Assembly (NCBI GenBank): GCA_916048095.2
Contig: OU696594.1
Coordinates: 2,690,781 to 2,754,780, forward strand
Direction of reading: 5' to 3'
Source of the DNA: Sacculina carcini
Lineage: Eukaryota > Arthropoda > Thecostraca > Sacculinidae
DNA: 64,000 bases
In this document: positions 10,441-21,642 of the stretch, piece by piece
Layout of the letters: each line of letters begins with the position of its first letter
Position numbering within the stretch: position 1 is the stretch's first letter
The notes under the pieces: model-generated
What the model saw: the letters and a program-made list of their open reading frames with translations, nothing else
What the model was told of the DNA's origin: nothing
Database searches by the model: none
Position numbers and translations under genes: made by a program

Positions 10441-13400
10441 TACGCAACACACTCATCAGCTTGACACGCTAATACTATATTATATGTACACTACAATCAG
10501 CTGTTAAACACAGCATCAATACTATCAACTATAATATTAGTAATATTGTCACAGGCAAATAGTGACATTGACAGAGTGCAAGTACAAAACATACACAGGC
10601 TGAGATATATGTGTTTTGTTAGGAAGATGAGAGCAATATAAACAAATAGCCAAATGCAAGCCAGAGTACTACACATTAAATATAAATATACATCCAGTTA
10701 TCCAGTTGGCAAACTATTTCATCAAATATACAATTTCCAAGTATTTATTAACATTTACCATTAATTATTTACAATTAATAACCATTATTTATGTAATTGT
10801 AGGTGCGCAGGGCACTTAGCTCTAACCAACTCGTGAAGCAGTAACGTCCTAGCGTATATATTTCCGTTGCGTTCCATACAGGAAACTAGTGTAATGTAGT
10901 GTACAGGAAGGGCGGAGGAAACCTAGGCCCGGACGCCGACTCTACAGTGGCGCCAATTATGTCTATAGAAAGGATATTTAAATATTATCATAAAACATCA
11001 TTTAATAGTTTCACTTTGTAATATGGACATAATTACAATTCTTGCCTTCATTCATTTTATTACTCCTGCAATGACAAAACATTTACGCGGTCGATTCAGA
11101 ACAGATCCTGCAGACAGTGTGTTGCTCACGAAGATGATGGCGGCGTATTTCGGCCTCTAAAACAATCGCTTTCAGTCAAGCTTTTTTTAATCGTACGTTC
11201 ACTCTTACTCCGAGTCTCAACAAGTCGTCTATAAGCAACAGCATCTTGTGGTTGATACACTTACCAACGCTCATTGTGATTATTGCGATTTTCAACATGA
11301 ATCCTTTGAATGTACGGATGAAGACATTGCGCATTCAAGTCACTTTCGGACTCCATAAATGGCGCGTAACTATCTGAATCACCGACCATCACAACGTGTT
11401 GCCAACGTTTCAACTGCATGTGGATCTTGCAATCGTTACCAACAGCGTATATCTTGCAATACCAGTTGACTACTCGATAGCTTTTGTGCCGAATTCAATT
11501 TTCAAGTAGATTTTCAATGCACATTTTCTGAGCTTAACTGTGTCCTCTGATATTGTGTACACTTCAGACTGTGTTCGTATTAATTGGAGAAATATATCGT
11601 GTGGATGTGTCGACATCCAGCTATGATGATAGCGGTTCCCTTCTTGATGCGCTCCAACAATTTCTTCCTCTGACAAAACCTAGACAGTGAATTGTCTTTG
11701 ACAAACATGCATTTGAAACATCCACACTTTTTGATGGGTGTACACATCTTTGAAGATCAGCGCTGCGGAACAATGCTGGAAGACATTCCTCATGAGCTGT
11801 TTCTGATGTCAAATATAATTGACGTGATGTTGTGTGATGTCAACCACAATGTACATTTGGATCGTGTGTGCTCAATTGAAATTGACTTTAGTCCGTGCAA
11901 AACTTGAACTCTTTTCATGACTAATTGCATAATTCTTCAATATTCAATCATCAATATTCAACTTGTGCATGTATCTCATCCAGTATCCAGCAAGGCCATT
12001 CAACGCTGCTCAGTATCTGTTTTGCAGGCAGTTTCATCAATGTACTGATGTCGCTGCTGAGAGATTGCTAGACTCGCTATTGTACGGCTGTAGCTGACAT
12101 AGTTTTCCAGGTTGTTTGCAAACACAAACTTCGGCCTCATTCGGTGCTCTGTTCCACTTTCTGTCGTTTTCCAGAAGTTTCGAGCTGTTGCTCGCTTTCC
12201 CTAATTGTTCTGGTGACATAACAATGACATTCGATGAAGGCTATGAAACCTTGTCGCTTGATTCCATGTACAAGCCAGCTCTCGAAGCGCACCTTCTGTG
12301 TACGCAATGCTCATCTGCCACTTCACATTGTTTCGAGTTGAATTATGTCTGGATGATTATCTCCTTCTGGGCCATTCTTGCACTAGCCATCGGTACATTG
12401 CTCACGTGGGACAACACTTGGTGTTCAAGCAAAGTTCACCGTAATATCACGTTGATGAAATGACGAGATTCTGTGAGATGTCTTACGATTTTAGCTTAAA
12501 GGATTGTATGAATGACCTGTTAAAGCGCTCATTGTTCCAATTGTTCACTGCAGCTGCTGATTTGTCGGTATCTTTGTGAATGCGAGTCGTCGGTAAACGC
12601 TCAGATACTCATCAATATTTCTGCCTAATTATCCTGACTTTTACTTTGTTATGGTTCTGATCATGATGAAGAACTTCATTGGCTGCATCTGTATCCAAAC
12701 ACTTGACTGAATTGTATACTCAAATTATTGCATGGTTGATTTTTAATCAAGTATATCGGTACTTTGGTCCCAAAGACCATTTTCAACCACAAACATTTCA
12801 ATTGGCTATTGGAAACATACACTGATTAGACCCAAACTCCTACGATCTCTGAGATCAATGACAAACCACTAGAGGATATTTCAGCGTACACACCATTACA
12901 TGCATTGAACGAGGATTGAATGTCAACTGGATAATGTAATCTGTGCTGTTTCACATTATGAGTCTTTATTGAGAAACGGCTGACTGTCACGACAGTATAA
13001 TCCATTTGGACATGGTTGAGATGACGTTTTTGTCTCGAGCAGAGTATGTCAGTATGTCGAAAACGGCAAGCGTAAAATTCCTTTCTAAGTCATCAGCAAT
13101 GCTTGGAAAAGTAAACGGCCCATGCACGAATGCTAGCAAAACACTATTTGCAAATGAGAACAGAAGGGCAATGCTTAAAAGTCAAATAAATCAAGATGAT
13201 TTAGGGATGGCTTCTGTGAAGCTCCTCTGTTTGTCAGTGCCCCCTGTTTGCTTAATCCGCCAGCACGTGGACAGCACACTGCACAAACACACACGCACAA
13301 ACATGGTCTGCATGAGCCGCCGCCCTGCAGCGTTTGTTGCAGAGTGCAAAAAACAACGACTCAAAACAAAACGCCCAAAACAGGCGATGCAGCCGGCACC

Positions 13401-13680
13401 AGGGCGTGCGTCATGCCACTTCTGTGCTGAACAGCCAAACAAACCTGCCTCAACACGAAAACACACACATGTTATTCATAGACAATTTCAAATTGTTATT
13501 GAACTTTATTGAATCTAAGATATTTTCTTGCCAAATTTCAACTAAATGTCGTGCTGGTAAATTCACTGATACAATGAAACGTTTTATAAATTTGCTCTTA
13601 GGAAGAGCATTATTTATAAATAAAAAACGTACCATTCCCGACCCCACCAATGACATTGATAGCCCAAATTAGTTGTTCTG
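10441..13680. other. 3.2 kb without recognisable genes
   Basis: This sequence is not seen elsewhere in the window. Only short ORFs occur, none with a family I recognise; the longest, 13006-13512 (168 codons), has low-complexity basic content and looks accidental. The 3' end of the autonomous Helitron should lie in the first part. I looked for a hairpin followed by CTRR and saw only weak candidates (about 10910-10960). Parts of 11100-12500 have coding-like composition on the minus strand but with frequent breaks, so a decayed gene is possible. Confidence 0.5.
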
Positions 13681-13719
13681 TGAATGTCTATGGTTTACTG
13701 TGTGTGTATGTGTGTGTGT

Positions 13720-13755
<36 letters not shown>

Positions 13756-13837
13756 TTTGCATTTGCGCTTTGAGTAGTTTACTGTGTCTATGAGCGTGTG
13801 TTTGTATGTGTTTGTATGTGTGTGCGCGTGTCATGCT

Positions 13838-13875
13838 GTTAGGTGTTCATGCCCCGCGGGGGCAAGCACCTGACT
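13838..13875 (+). other. GC-rich hairpin
   Basis: AGGTGTTCATGCCCC and GGGGCAAGCACCT can pair across a 3-base loop (GCG) with a small bulge. It is isolated in GT-rich DNA. It could be the 3' hairpin of an otherwise unrecognised retroelement. Confidence 0.45.
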
Positions 13876-13994
13876 AGCTCGTGGATGATTGGTTGTTAAA
13901 GTTGTGTGTCACTGTCTGAACTGTGTTTGTGTTTGTATGCATGTGTGTGTGTGCTTGTGTGTGTGTGTGCTTAATTGTGTAAATGCGTAAATGT

Positions 13995-14480
13995 GTTGCT
14001 TCTGCTTATTTATTCATTCTACCCTTATTTTTTGTAAGCTCTCATATTTATTTGAACTTCTGTCTTTAAAAACATTTACTCGTTCACTTAGATCATCTGA
14101 TGATTCTCTTCTCTTAGTGGAACCTGCTTTTCCCTCTAGACAATCTCACTATAATCGCTGTCTATCTAGCTTATGACCCGGTCTTTACAATAAGCATTCC
14201 CCAACACTGCGTTCTATCACTTCTATCCCTCTTTTCAAAAAACACTCGAATATATTTTTATGTTGAAGTCCTATTATATCTTAGATAACATTGCTTATAC
14301 TAGTGATGAATATAAGGTGTGATTTTCTCTAAGCTCTCTCCCTATCTCTTCATCCTTTACCTTGTGAATGTATGCGTTTGTGTGTGTGTGTGTGTGTGCG
14401 TGTGTGTGTGTGTGTACAGCGCCTTAGAGACCCTCCAGGTGTAGGGCGCTGTATACATTTTTACATAATGTAATGTAATG
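13995..14480 (+). pseudogene. 5'-truncated LINE (family A), 3' end
   Basis: The plus strand translates in pieces to the C-terminal part of a LINE reverse-transcriptase ORF. It matches the minus-strand LINE at 23737-26955: FCLFIHSTLIF, YLFELLSLKTF, LRSSDDSLLLVEPAFPSR, HYNRCLSSL and LRSITSIPLFKKHS all have counterparts there. A stop after CLSSL and further breaks show decay. A GT-rich 3' UTR, a hairpin (14417-14450) and a tail TAATGTAATGTAATG (to about 14480) complete the 3' end. 5' truncation is usual for target-primed reverse transcription. Confidence 0.82.
14417..14450 (+). other. Conserved LINE 3'-end hairpin
   Basis: AGCGCCTTAGA ... GTAGGGCGCT forms a stem just before the TAATG tail. The same structure, with changes that keep the outer stem (one G-U pair), is at 23765-23799 in the related LINE. 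It is probably the template-recognition element for that LINE's reverse transcriptase. Confidence 0.65.
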
Positions 14481-15269
14481 TGTACGTGTATGTGTGTGTG
14501 TGTGTGTGTTTGTGTTTGTGTGTGTGTGTGCTGTTGTGTTGAGCTTTGTTATCTGTGTATGTGTGTCTCTTGTGTGGTGTTCTTTTTGTATTTGTTTGAA
14601 TGTATGTCTTTTTGTGTCTGTTATGTTGTGTTTTCTTGTTTGTATTTGTGTGCCAATTGTGTTTTGATTTGTCAATCTGAGTGTATGTCGTTGTATGCCT
14701 GCTGTGTTGTCTTAATGTGTTGTATGTTGTGTTGCCTTCTGTGCTTTATGTCTGCTGTGCTATCCTAATCAATATGTATGTGTGTGTGATTGTGTACCTT
14801 TTTTGTTTTTGAGTATATAAACGTGAGTTTATGTTTGTGTTTGTGCGTATATGTACTTACCTGTTTTGTGTGTGTTTGCGTGTGTGTGTATGTGAGTGTC
14901 TGTGTTTGTGTATGTGAGTGTGTGTGTGTGTGTGTGTGCGTGCGTGCTCCCTCATGTGACGGTTGATGCGTGTTGAAGAGTCTTGTTCATGTTTTTGTGG
15001 TGGCGTGTGGTCTTGCCCACGCGCGCCTGTGTGTAAATACAGTTTTAATTTTCTGTTCTCGTTACAGCAGCACATAAATTTTTCGGCATTATGGCTCGGT
15101 CAATATTAATTATATATTGGTAAAACTTTTTCGTTAATTGTTTGCTTCATTGATTTTTCCTTTGCCGAATTTCCATGTGAACCACAGCAGTTGTCAACAT
15201 TATCACAAGAGTGCGTGTTGAAAATCATAGCACAGCCTTCTTCAGAAGCCAGGCTTCGAATTGTTATCC

Positions 15270-15450
15270 TAGCTCCCGAGTAGCTCAGTGGTTAGGCGCT
15301 GAACTCTCGTGTCAGAGGTTCGCGGTTCGAATCCTGGCCTGGATTTGTTCATCAACACCTCTGCTTGAGTCTACCCGGAGTCACCACTGTAGATGGGCGC
15401 ATAGTGCGGCGCGCCAGCTTATTGAAGTAGCCAGTGAATGAAGAAATTCA
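15270..15450 (+). mobile_element. tRNA-derived SINE
   Basis: The head has internal pol III promoter boxes: box A TAGCTCAGTGGTTAGG (about 15281) and box B GGTTCGAATCC (about 15330). The acceptor and T stems pair poorly, so this is a tRNA-derived SINE rather than a working tRNA gene. A ~100-bp body follows (GTCACCACTGTAGATGGGCG). The tail is unclear; imperfect AAGAAATTC repeats lie at about 15442-15458. Confidence 0.7.
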
Positions 15451-15459
15451 AGAAATTCG

Positions 15460-15780
15460 TGTGGCTAACCTTGGAACATATGGATCATAAATCTATCGAT
15501 AGTCCTATGGATCATAAGTCCTATGGATTGTTTGATCATTTATCAATCTCAACTTTTCTTATGTTTTTGCAATATTGTGTCGTACCCATTTCATTGCATG
15601 CATTGTAAAATATACTAATAGTAATATTTGATATTATTTGTCCTTCGTTTCTGATTAATTTCAATTTCAAACTGAGACTAGTCAATATCTAATTTAGATT
15701 AATCAACCCCAAAATTACAATGCTCTATATACTGTATCTTATCAAATATTTTATATTTTTCTTGAAATGACGTCATACAA
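15460..15780. other. AT-rich spacer
   Basis: I see no gene. A short local repeat (CCTATGGATCATAAGTCCTATGG) lies at 15500-15525. Confidence 0.5.
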
Positions 15781-15785
15781 GCAAC

Positions 15786-15945
15786 CACGTGCACATCACG
15801 TGATAAACACGCGCACATCACGTGATAAACACGTGCACATCACGTGATAAACACGCGCACATCACGTGATAAACACGCTCACATCACGTGATAAACACGT
15901 GCACATCACGTGAAAAACACGTGCACATCACGTTATAAACACGTG
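15786..15945. repeat. 22-bp minisatellite with E-box palindromes
   Basis: Seven 22-bp units of the type CACGTGCACATCACGTGATAAA plus a partial eighth. Units 2 and 4 read CACGCGC and unit 5 CACGCTC at the first palindrome. The second CACGTG is kept in six of seven units. CACGTG is the canonical bHLH E-box, so the array could bind such factors; that is inference. Confidence 0.9.
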
Positions 15946-16189
15946 AGTGTATGCTGCAAAAAAGCACACAGACACACATCCAAGTGCAAGCGTGTAAACG
16001 CCTACTGGACTTTGAATTTCATATACACAGACGCACACACATTTCTAGCGAAGGGAAGCGCAAATAAAATAATTTAACATTCGACGCATATATGCATATG
16101 TATTTAATAAGTATGTATTAAATAAGTACACGGCTATTGCTTCTTTTCTTACAGGTTCAAATGCATTCTACGCATTTCACCTTCTGTTA

Positions 16190-16220
16190 GGGAAGTATAT
16201 TTCGTGCAAATATACTTCCC
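16190..16220. other. Perfect palindrome at left edge of tandem duplication
   Basis: GGGAAGTATATTT (16190-16202), loop CGTGC, AAATATACTTCCC (16208-16220): 13-bp perfect arms with a 5-base loop, spanning the start of the first 2.18-kb unit. Confidence 0.9.
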
Positions 16221-16261
16221 TATCTCACATACTTCCTCCTCTCTTGTTCATGACCTAATCT

Positions 16262-17201
16262 CGCACATCTCATCCTGGCCTCATCAAGGCGGCTCCTTTT
16301 GAACCCGGACAAGACTGAGTTCATGGTATTTCATCCCCCCAGGCTGACTCATCCAAATCTCAATTTCTCACTCGCCTCACACATTCGGAACCTGGGTGTA
16401 GTATTTGACCCCACGCTCTCTTTCTCCCGAAATTTTTCACTCATCACTCGCTCTTGTCGCTTTGCTCTAGGAAATTTTTTCCATCCGGTCTCTCATCGAT
16501 GAATCATCTGCAATGCTTCTCGTTAACGCCTATATCTTCTCTTGTCTGGACTGCTGTAATTCTTTATTTCTTCACTTGCCTCTCAAGACGATTCGCCAGC
16601 TTCAATATGTCATTAATCTTGCATGCCGCTTTGTTATGAGACTTCCTCCAAGAACGCCGACCTCCTCTTACATCCGTCAACTTGGCTGGCTCCCTGCTCC
16701 CCTCAGAATTCGCTACAAAATTTGCTGTTTAGTTTTCAAAATGAGTAAGTCTCCATCTTTCCCATCTTACCTACGTGAACTCCTGTCACCTCAAGTACGA
16801 CCCTCATATCGATACCCTGTCCCACTGTTCTGTCCTCCCGCCATCAACGAGTCCACCTGGTCAGCCAAGTCCTTCTACTTTTCTGCCCCTCTCCTCTACA
16901 ACTCTCTACCTCCTCAGCTTCATCAAATTAGTTCCTTTGCTTCCTTTTTCATCTGCTCTCCACAAACATCTTCCTGCTTATTCTTCTGAATAAATGCGTT
17001 TCTTGTACTCTTTGCTGTTTTTTATGTTGTTACCTCTGATTGCTCTTGTTTTTTCATGTTGTTCACGGTATGTCTTTCCTTGTGCGTGCTGTTTTACTTT
17101 TGTTTTTTCCGCTAGCTTTTATCTTTTATCATGTTTTTCGCGCCTTTGCATTTTATCCTGCGCTTTATTAAATATAAGTTGTTGTTGTTGTTGTTGTTGT
17201 T
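16262..17201 (+). pseudogene. LINE reverse transcriptase fragment, copy 1
   Basis: The plus strand encodes the region after the catalytic YADD of a non-LTR reverse transcriptase. LNPDKTEFMVF (16296) is followed by IRNLGVVFD, then (after a frame change near 16503) CLDCCNSLFLHLP, RLPPRTPTSSYIRQLGWLPA, RIRYKICCLVFKM, YLRELLSP and FYFSAPLLYNSLPPQL. This order is typical of the C-terminal part of CR1/L2/Jockey-group ORF2. The fingers and catalytic palm are missing, so the copy is 5'-truncated. The 3' UTR ends in TTTATTAAATATAA plus (GTT)7 at 17179-17201. The stop and frameshift make it a pseudogene. Confidence 0.85.
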
Positions 17202-18146
17202 ATGTATGGATGTGGGTGTGTTTTGTGTGCATGTGTGCTTGTTGTGATATGATTGCATATCTACGTATGATTGATTTTTGAATGCTTGAATTTGATTGGT
17301 GAGTGCCTGCGTGCTATTTGTGTGTGCACGTGTCCCTGTGTGTATGTGTGATATTGTGTGAGTGTATAATATGCTTACTGAACTGTTTGTGGCTTTGTTT
17401 AGTTATTTTCAGATTCTCTTTGTACTGCAGGATCATTCATTTTTCCTGTGGACCGACGGGCGCGTCCTCACCGGCTCACTCCGCTCGTGGTGGCGCACTG
17501 TGATATTGTATTCTACTTGTGATCTCACATTTTGTCCTTTTTCCGCTGTTTTCATTGTAATTATGTCCTGGTCGTGTGATATGTGAGGAACTCCTTTGTG
17601 TGAGCTCACGTATGTTTATTTCTTGAGTTTATTGAGGCGAATGTCTTTCCGGATGTTCCGGCGTACTTTCGCGCCATTTGTCGTCGTTTGTTGTGAGTGT
17701 CTCATGCTTTTGAATGTGTTGAATGGATAAATGATGCACCTTGTCTGATTGAGTGATTGTATGAATGATGCGAATGTGAGTTCTACTGTATGTTTGAGGT
17801 GTATGAATGTTCTGCGAGTGTGAATGTGTGTGAAAGTGTTTTGCCACTGTTTAATTTCATGTGCCCGGAGTGTTGATGTGATTCCTGTGTTTGGAACGTG
17901 CTTGCGTCCTTCTCTTCGGATACTGTATCACGCTTCATTTGCTGTTCCATACACCTCCATTCATTATGGTTAACCGTTACTTCCTGCTCCTGTATTGGTG
18001 TTCGTCATAACGCGCTACTATTGTCGCCTAATCCGTGTTTTCTTTTGTTTCAGATGTAGAGTCAGATTATTTTTAGAAATCTACGGATGATCTCGTGATG
18101 TTCGCAGTGAATTTCTCAGCTACATGCTCCACATCTGGCGGGGGAG
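17202..18146 (+). other. Unidentified 945-bp segment (repeated at 19380-20324)
   Basis: This segment is GT-rich at its left end, then of mixed composition. The only ORF of note (about 17362-17586) has no family I recognise. It ends in a purine tract GGCGGGGGAG immediately before TGTTGTAGCGCC, the arrangement expected of an LTR element's polypurine tract and 3' LTR start. Confidence 0.45.
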
Positions 18147-18380
18147 TGTTGTAGCGCCTGCATCGTCTTGATTTTATTATATTTTCTTTGGTCTTACTTA
18201 GCGCGTTATTCGAAATTGTTTATTATTCATTTGTTTCCTTTTCCTCGTTTTCCAGTATTAATTCCTTTCCACCCAAAACAGTAATATTCTTGTGGGGCAG
18301 AATTTGAATATTTTGTTATAAATTTAGGTGTCGCAGCAAAATTTCTGGGGCATACATTGTTTATCCAATTCGGCATTCGG
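18147..18380 (+). repeat. Possible LTR (repeated at 20325-20553)
   Basis: It starts TGTTGTAGCGCC after the purine tract GGCGGGGGAG. Its right end is not clear and no primer-binding site was recognised. If it is an LTR, the tandem array is an LTR - internal - LTR arrangement whose internal part carries the LINE fragment. Speculative. Confidence 0.3.
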
Positions 18381-20553
18381 CGTGCAAATATACTTCCCTA
18401 TCTCACATACTTCCTCCTCTCTTGTTCATGACCTAATCTCGCACATCTCATCCTGGCCTCATCAAGGCGGCTCCTTTTGAACCCGGACAAGACTGAGTTC
18501 ATGGTATTTCATCCCCCCAGGCTGACTCATCCAAATCTCAATTTCTCACTCGCCTCACACATTCGGAACCTGGGTGTAGTATTTGACCCCACGCTCTCTT
18601 TCTCCCGAAATTTTTCACTCATCACTCGCTCTTGTCGCTTTGCTCTAGGAAATTTTTTCCATCCGGTCTCTCATCGATGAATCATCTGCAATGCTTCTCG
18701 TTAACGCCTATATCTTCTCTTGTCTGGACTGCTGTAATTCTTTATTTCTTCACTTGCCTCTCAAGACGATTCGCCAGCTTCAATATGTCATTAATCTTGC
18801 ATGCCGCTTTGTTATGAGACTTCCTCCAAGAACGCCGACCTCCTCTTACATCCGTCAACTTGGCTGGCTCCCTGCTCCCCTCAGAATTCGCTACAAAATT
18901 TGCTGTTTAGTTTTCAAAATGAGTAAGTCTCCATCTTTCCCATCTTACCTACGTGAACTCCTGTCACCTCAAGTACGACCCTCATATCGATACCCTGTCC
19001 CACTGTTCTGTCCTCCCGCCATCAACGAGTCCACCTGGTCAGCCAAGTCCTTCTACTTTTCTGCCCCTCTCCTCTACAACTCTCTACCTCCTCAGCTTCA
19101 TCAAATTAGTTCCTTTGCTTCCTTTTTCATCTGCTCTCCACAAACATCTTCCTGCTTATTCTTCTGAATAAATGCGTTTCTTGTACTCTTTGCTGTTTTT
19201 TATGTTGTTACCTCTGATTGCTCTTGTTTTCTCATGTTGTTCACGGTATGTCTTTCCTTGTGCGTGCTGTTTTACTTTTGTTTTTTCCGCTAGCTTTTAT
19301 CTTTTATCATGTTTTTCGCGCCTTTGCATTTTATCCTGCGCTTTATTAAATATAAGTTGTTGTTGTTGTTGTTGTTGTTATGTATGGATGTGGGTGTGTT
19401 TTGTGTGCATGTGTGCTTGTTGTGATATGATTGCATATCTACGTATGATTGATTTTTGAATGCTTGAATTTGATTGGTGAGTGCCTGCGTGCTATTTGTG
19501 TGTGCACGTGTCCCTGTGTGTATGTGTGATATTGTGTGACTGTATAATATGCTTACTGAACTGTTTGTGGCTTTGTTTAGTTATTTTCAGATTCTCTTTG
19601 TACTGCAGGATCATTCATTTTTCCTGTGGACCGACGGGCGCGTCCTCACCGGCTCACTCCGCTCGTGGTGGCGCACTGTGATATTGTATTCTACTTGTGA
19701 CCTCACATTTTGTCCTTTTTCCGCTGTTTTCATTGTAATTATGTCCTGGTCGTGTGATATGTGAGGAACTCCTTTGTGTGAGCTCACGTATGTTTATTTC
19801 TTGAGTTTATTGAGGCGAATGTCTTTCCGGATGTTCCGGCGTACTTTCGCGCCATTTGTCGTCGTTTGTTGTGAGTGTCTCATGCTTTTGAATGTGTTGA
19901 ATGGATAAATGATGCACCTTGTCTGATTGAGTGATTGTATGAATGATGCGAATGTGAGTTCTACTGTATGCTTGAGGTGTATGAATGTTCTGCGAGTGTG
20001 AATGTATGTGAAAGTGTTTTGCCACTGTTTAATTTCATGTGCCCGGAGTGTTGATGTGATTCCTGTGTTTGGAACGTGCTTGCGTCCTTCTCTTCGGATA
20101 CTGTATCACGCTTCATTTGCTGTTCCATACACCTCCATTCATTATGGTTAACCGTTACTTCCTGCTCCTGTATTGATGTTCGTCATAACGCGCTACTATT
20201 GTCGCCTAATCCGTGTTTTCTTTTGTTTCAGATGTAGAGTCAGATTATTTTTAGAAATCTACGGATGATCTCGTGATGTTCGCAGTGAATTTCTCAGCTA
20301 CATGCTCCACATCTGGCGGGGGAGTGTTGTAGCGCCTGCATCGTCTTGATTTTATTATATTTTCTTTGGTCTTACTTAGCGCGTTATTCGAAATTGTTTA
20401 TTATTCATTTGTTTCCTTTTCCTCGTTTTCCAGTATTAATTCCTTTCCACCCAAAACAGTAATATTCTTGTGGGGCAGAATTTGAATATTTTGTTATAAA
20501 TTTAGGTGTCGCAGCAAAATTTCTGGGGCATACATTGTTTATCCAATTCGGCC
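18381..20553 (+). repeat. Tandem duplication, unit 2
   Basis: Near-identical to 16203-18380, so the duplication is recent. The junction reads CCAATTCGGCATTCGGCGTG, and the right edge runs into a second small palindrome (20544-20568). Confidence 0.95.
18440..19379 (+). pseudogene. LINE reverse transcriptase fragment, copy 2
   Basis: Copy of 16262-17201 carried by the tandem duplication; it has the same frameshift and the same (GTT)n tail at 19357-19379. It is not an independent insertion. Confidence 0.85.
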
Positions 20554-20568
20554 AGAAGGGCCGAATTG
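20544..20568. other. Perfect palindrome at right edge of tandem duplication
   Basis: CAATTCGGCC (20544-20553), loop AGAAG, GGCCGAATTG (20559-20568): 10-bp perfect arms and a 5-base loop, exactly where unit 2 stops matching unit 1. Confidence 0.9.
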
Positions 20569-21000
20569 ATGGTATTTTTTTGGCCCTGCACTGATTGCAA
20601 ATTTTCTAAATGTCTGTTTGTATCCTATCTCCTCCTAAGCCACTGGACCGATTTTGATGAAACTTGGTCTCTAGGTGTAAAATGGATGCAAAAAGGTCAT
20701 AGGTTAAGTTTTGTTGACCTCCAAGGTCATTTTCAATGTCATTGAGGTCATTTGTGTCTGTTTACCCTATCTCCTCCTAGACCACTGGACCGATTTTGAT
20801 TAAACTTGGTCCCTAGGAGTAAAATGGATGTAAGAAGGGCATAGGCTAGGTTGTGTTGCGTATATACCAGCATATAAACCCGATGATAATCAAAACGTTA
20901 TTCTGTCTGTGTGTGTGCACAAACGAGTTTTTCACATTTTTGGGATTTTATGCCACGTATATAAATTTGTATTTGTTTTCTTTTATGAATTCAATATATA
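20569..21000 (+). repeat. Two-fold repeat with ACTGGACCGATTTTGATGAA motif
   Basis: CCACTGGACCGATTTTGAT followed by (G/T)AAACTTGGTC occurs at about 20641 and 20781, 140 bp apart, each preceded by TATCTCCTCCTA. I recall similar phrases in interspersed invertebrate repeats, but I cannot name the family. Non-coding. Confidence 0.6.
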
Positions 21001-21052
21001 TTTAATTAATATAATATTTGTTCCGCACAACGGGCGGGTTTCAATGCTAGAT
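21001..21052 (+). mobile_element. 3' end of a family H/B element
   Basis: TTCCGCACAACGGGCGGG followed by TTTCAATGCTAG is the family's 3' terminus in plus orientation. The sequence directly after (GTGATGTTAAGTTATAAATA, to about 21180) matches the C elements at 56057 and 58776. Confidence 0.7.
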
Positions 21053-21318
21053 GGTGATGTTAAGTTATAAATATATTTTGGAAACATTATGATGAAAAAT
21101 GTTTGGTCATTTTTCATTGTTTCGTGTCTGAGTTCTGAAATATTCAGCACGACGGTCAGGTTTGAATATGAGGCAGTTTATGAGGCAGGCACATTCACAA
21201 CATCATCATATATACATACATACGCAACATATACACATATATAATAACTCAAAAGGTTTGTGTGAATGAAATTTTCCAGTTGTGTTCGTGACAAAGTGTG
21301 TCTTCATGTAAATGTTCC

Positions 21319-21452
<134 letters not shown>

Positions 21453-21608
21453 TTGGTGTAGCCAGGCAGTAAATTTTCGCGCCTGCAAACGAGATTAAAC
21501 TAGGTTGCTATATCACATTTAGCAATTTTCTTTTTGGTCGATTCCATGTCTCTAGCCAATTTCTGATCGCTTCTATTCAGACAATTCAACAACGTCCCTA
21601 TATTACGT

Positions 21609-21642
21609 AACGTTTCGGAGTTACCAGACCCCATCATCAGAC
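21609..21642 (-). ncRNA. Hammerhead-like core motif (degenerate)
   Basis: The minus strand reads CTGATGATGGGG, then CTCCGAAACGTTACG. The order CTGATGA - stem - CGAAAC is that of the hammerhead ribozyme core, known in Penelope-like elements. Stem II has an unpaired or mismatched base beside the core and stems I/III were not established. It may be a decayed ribozyme or chance. Confidence 0.3.

Larger units (their letters stand above)
13680..15110 (+). repeat. GT-rich low-complexity region
   Basis: There are long runs of (GT)n at about 13698-13754, 14375-14415, 14485-14530 and 14880-14940, with degenerate TGTGT in between. Part of it is the GT-rich 3' UTR of the LINE fragment at 13995-14480. 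The Cys/Val-rich ORFs here are microsatellite translations, not genes. Confidence 0.85.
16203..18380 (+). repeat. Tandem duplication, unit 1 (2178 bp)
   Basis: This is repeated at 18381-20553 with a constant offset of 2178 bp and only a handful of substitutions (for example in the 17050, 17360, 17520, 17800, 17830 and 17998 regions). It contains a LINE fragment, a (GTT)n tail, about 950 bp of unidentified DNA, and a possible LTR start. Confidence 0.95.

Noticed and set aside
13006-13512. 168-codon ORF on the plus strand
   Set aside because: No recognised domain, basic low-complexity end, no neighbours or signals that support expression.
15270-15345. Functional tRNA gene
   Set aside because: Box A and B are good but stems do not pair well, and a SINE-like body follows.
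15786-15945. CRISPR-like regular repeats
   Set aside because: Repeats are contiguous without unique spacers, and the genome is eukaryotic.
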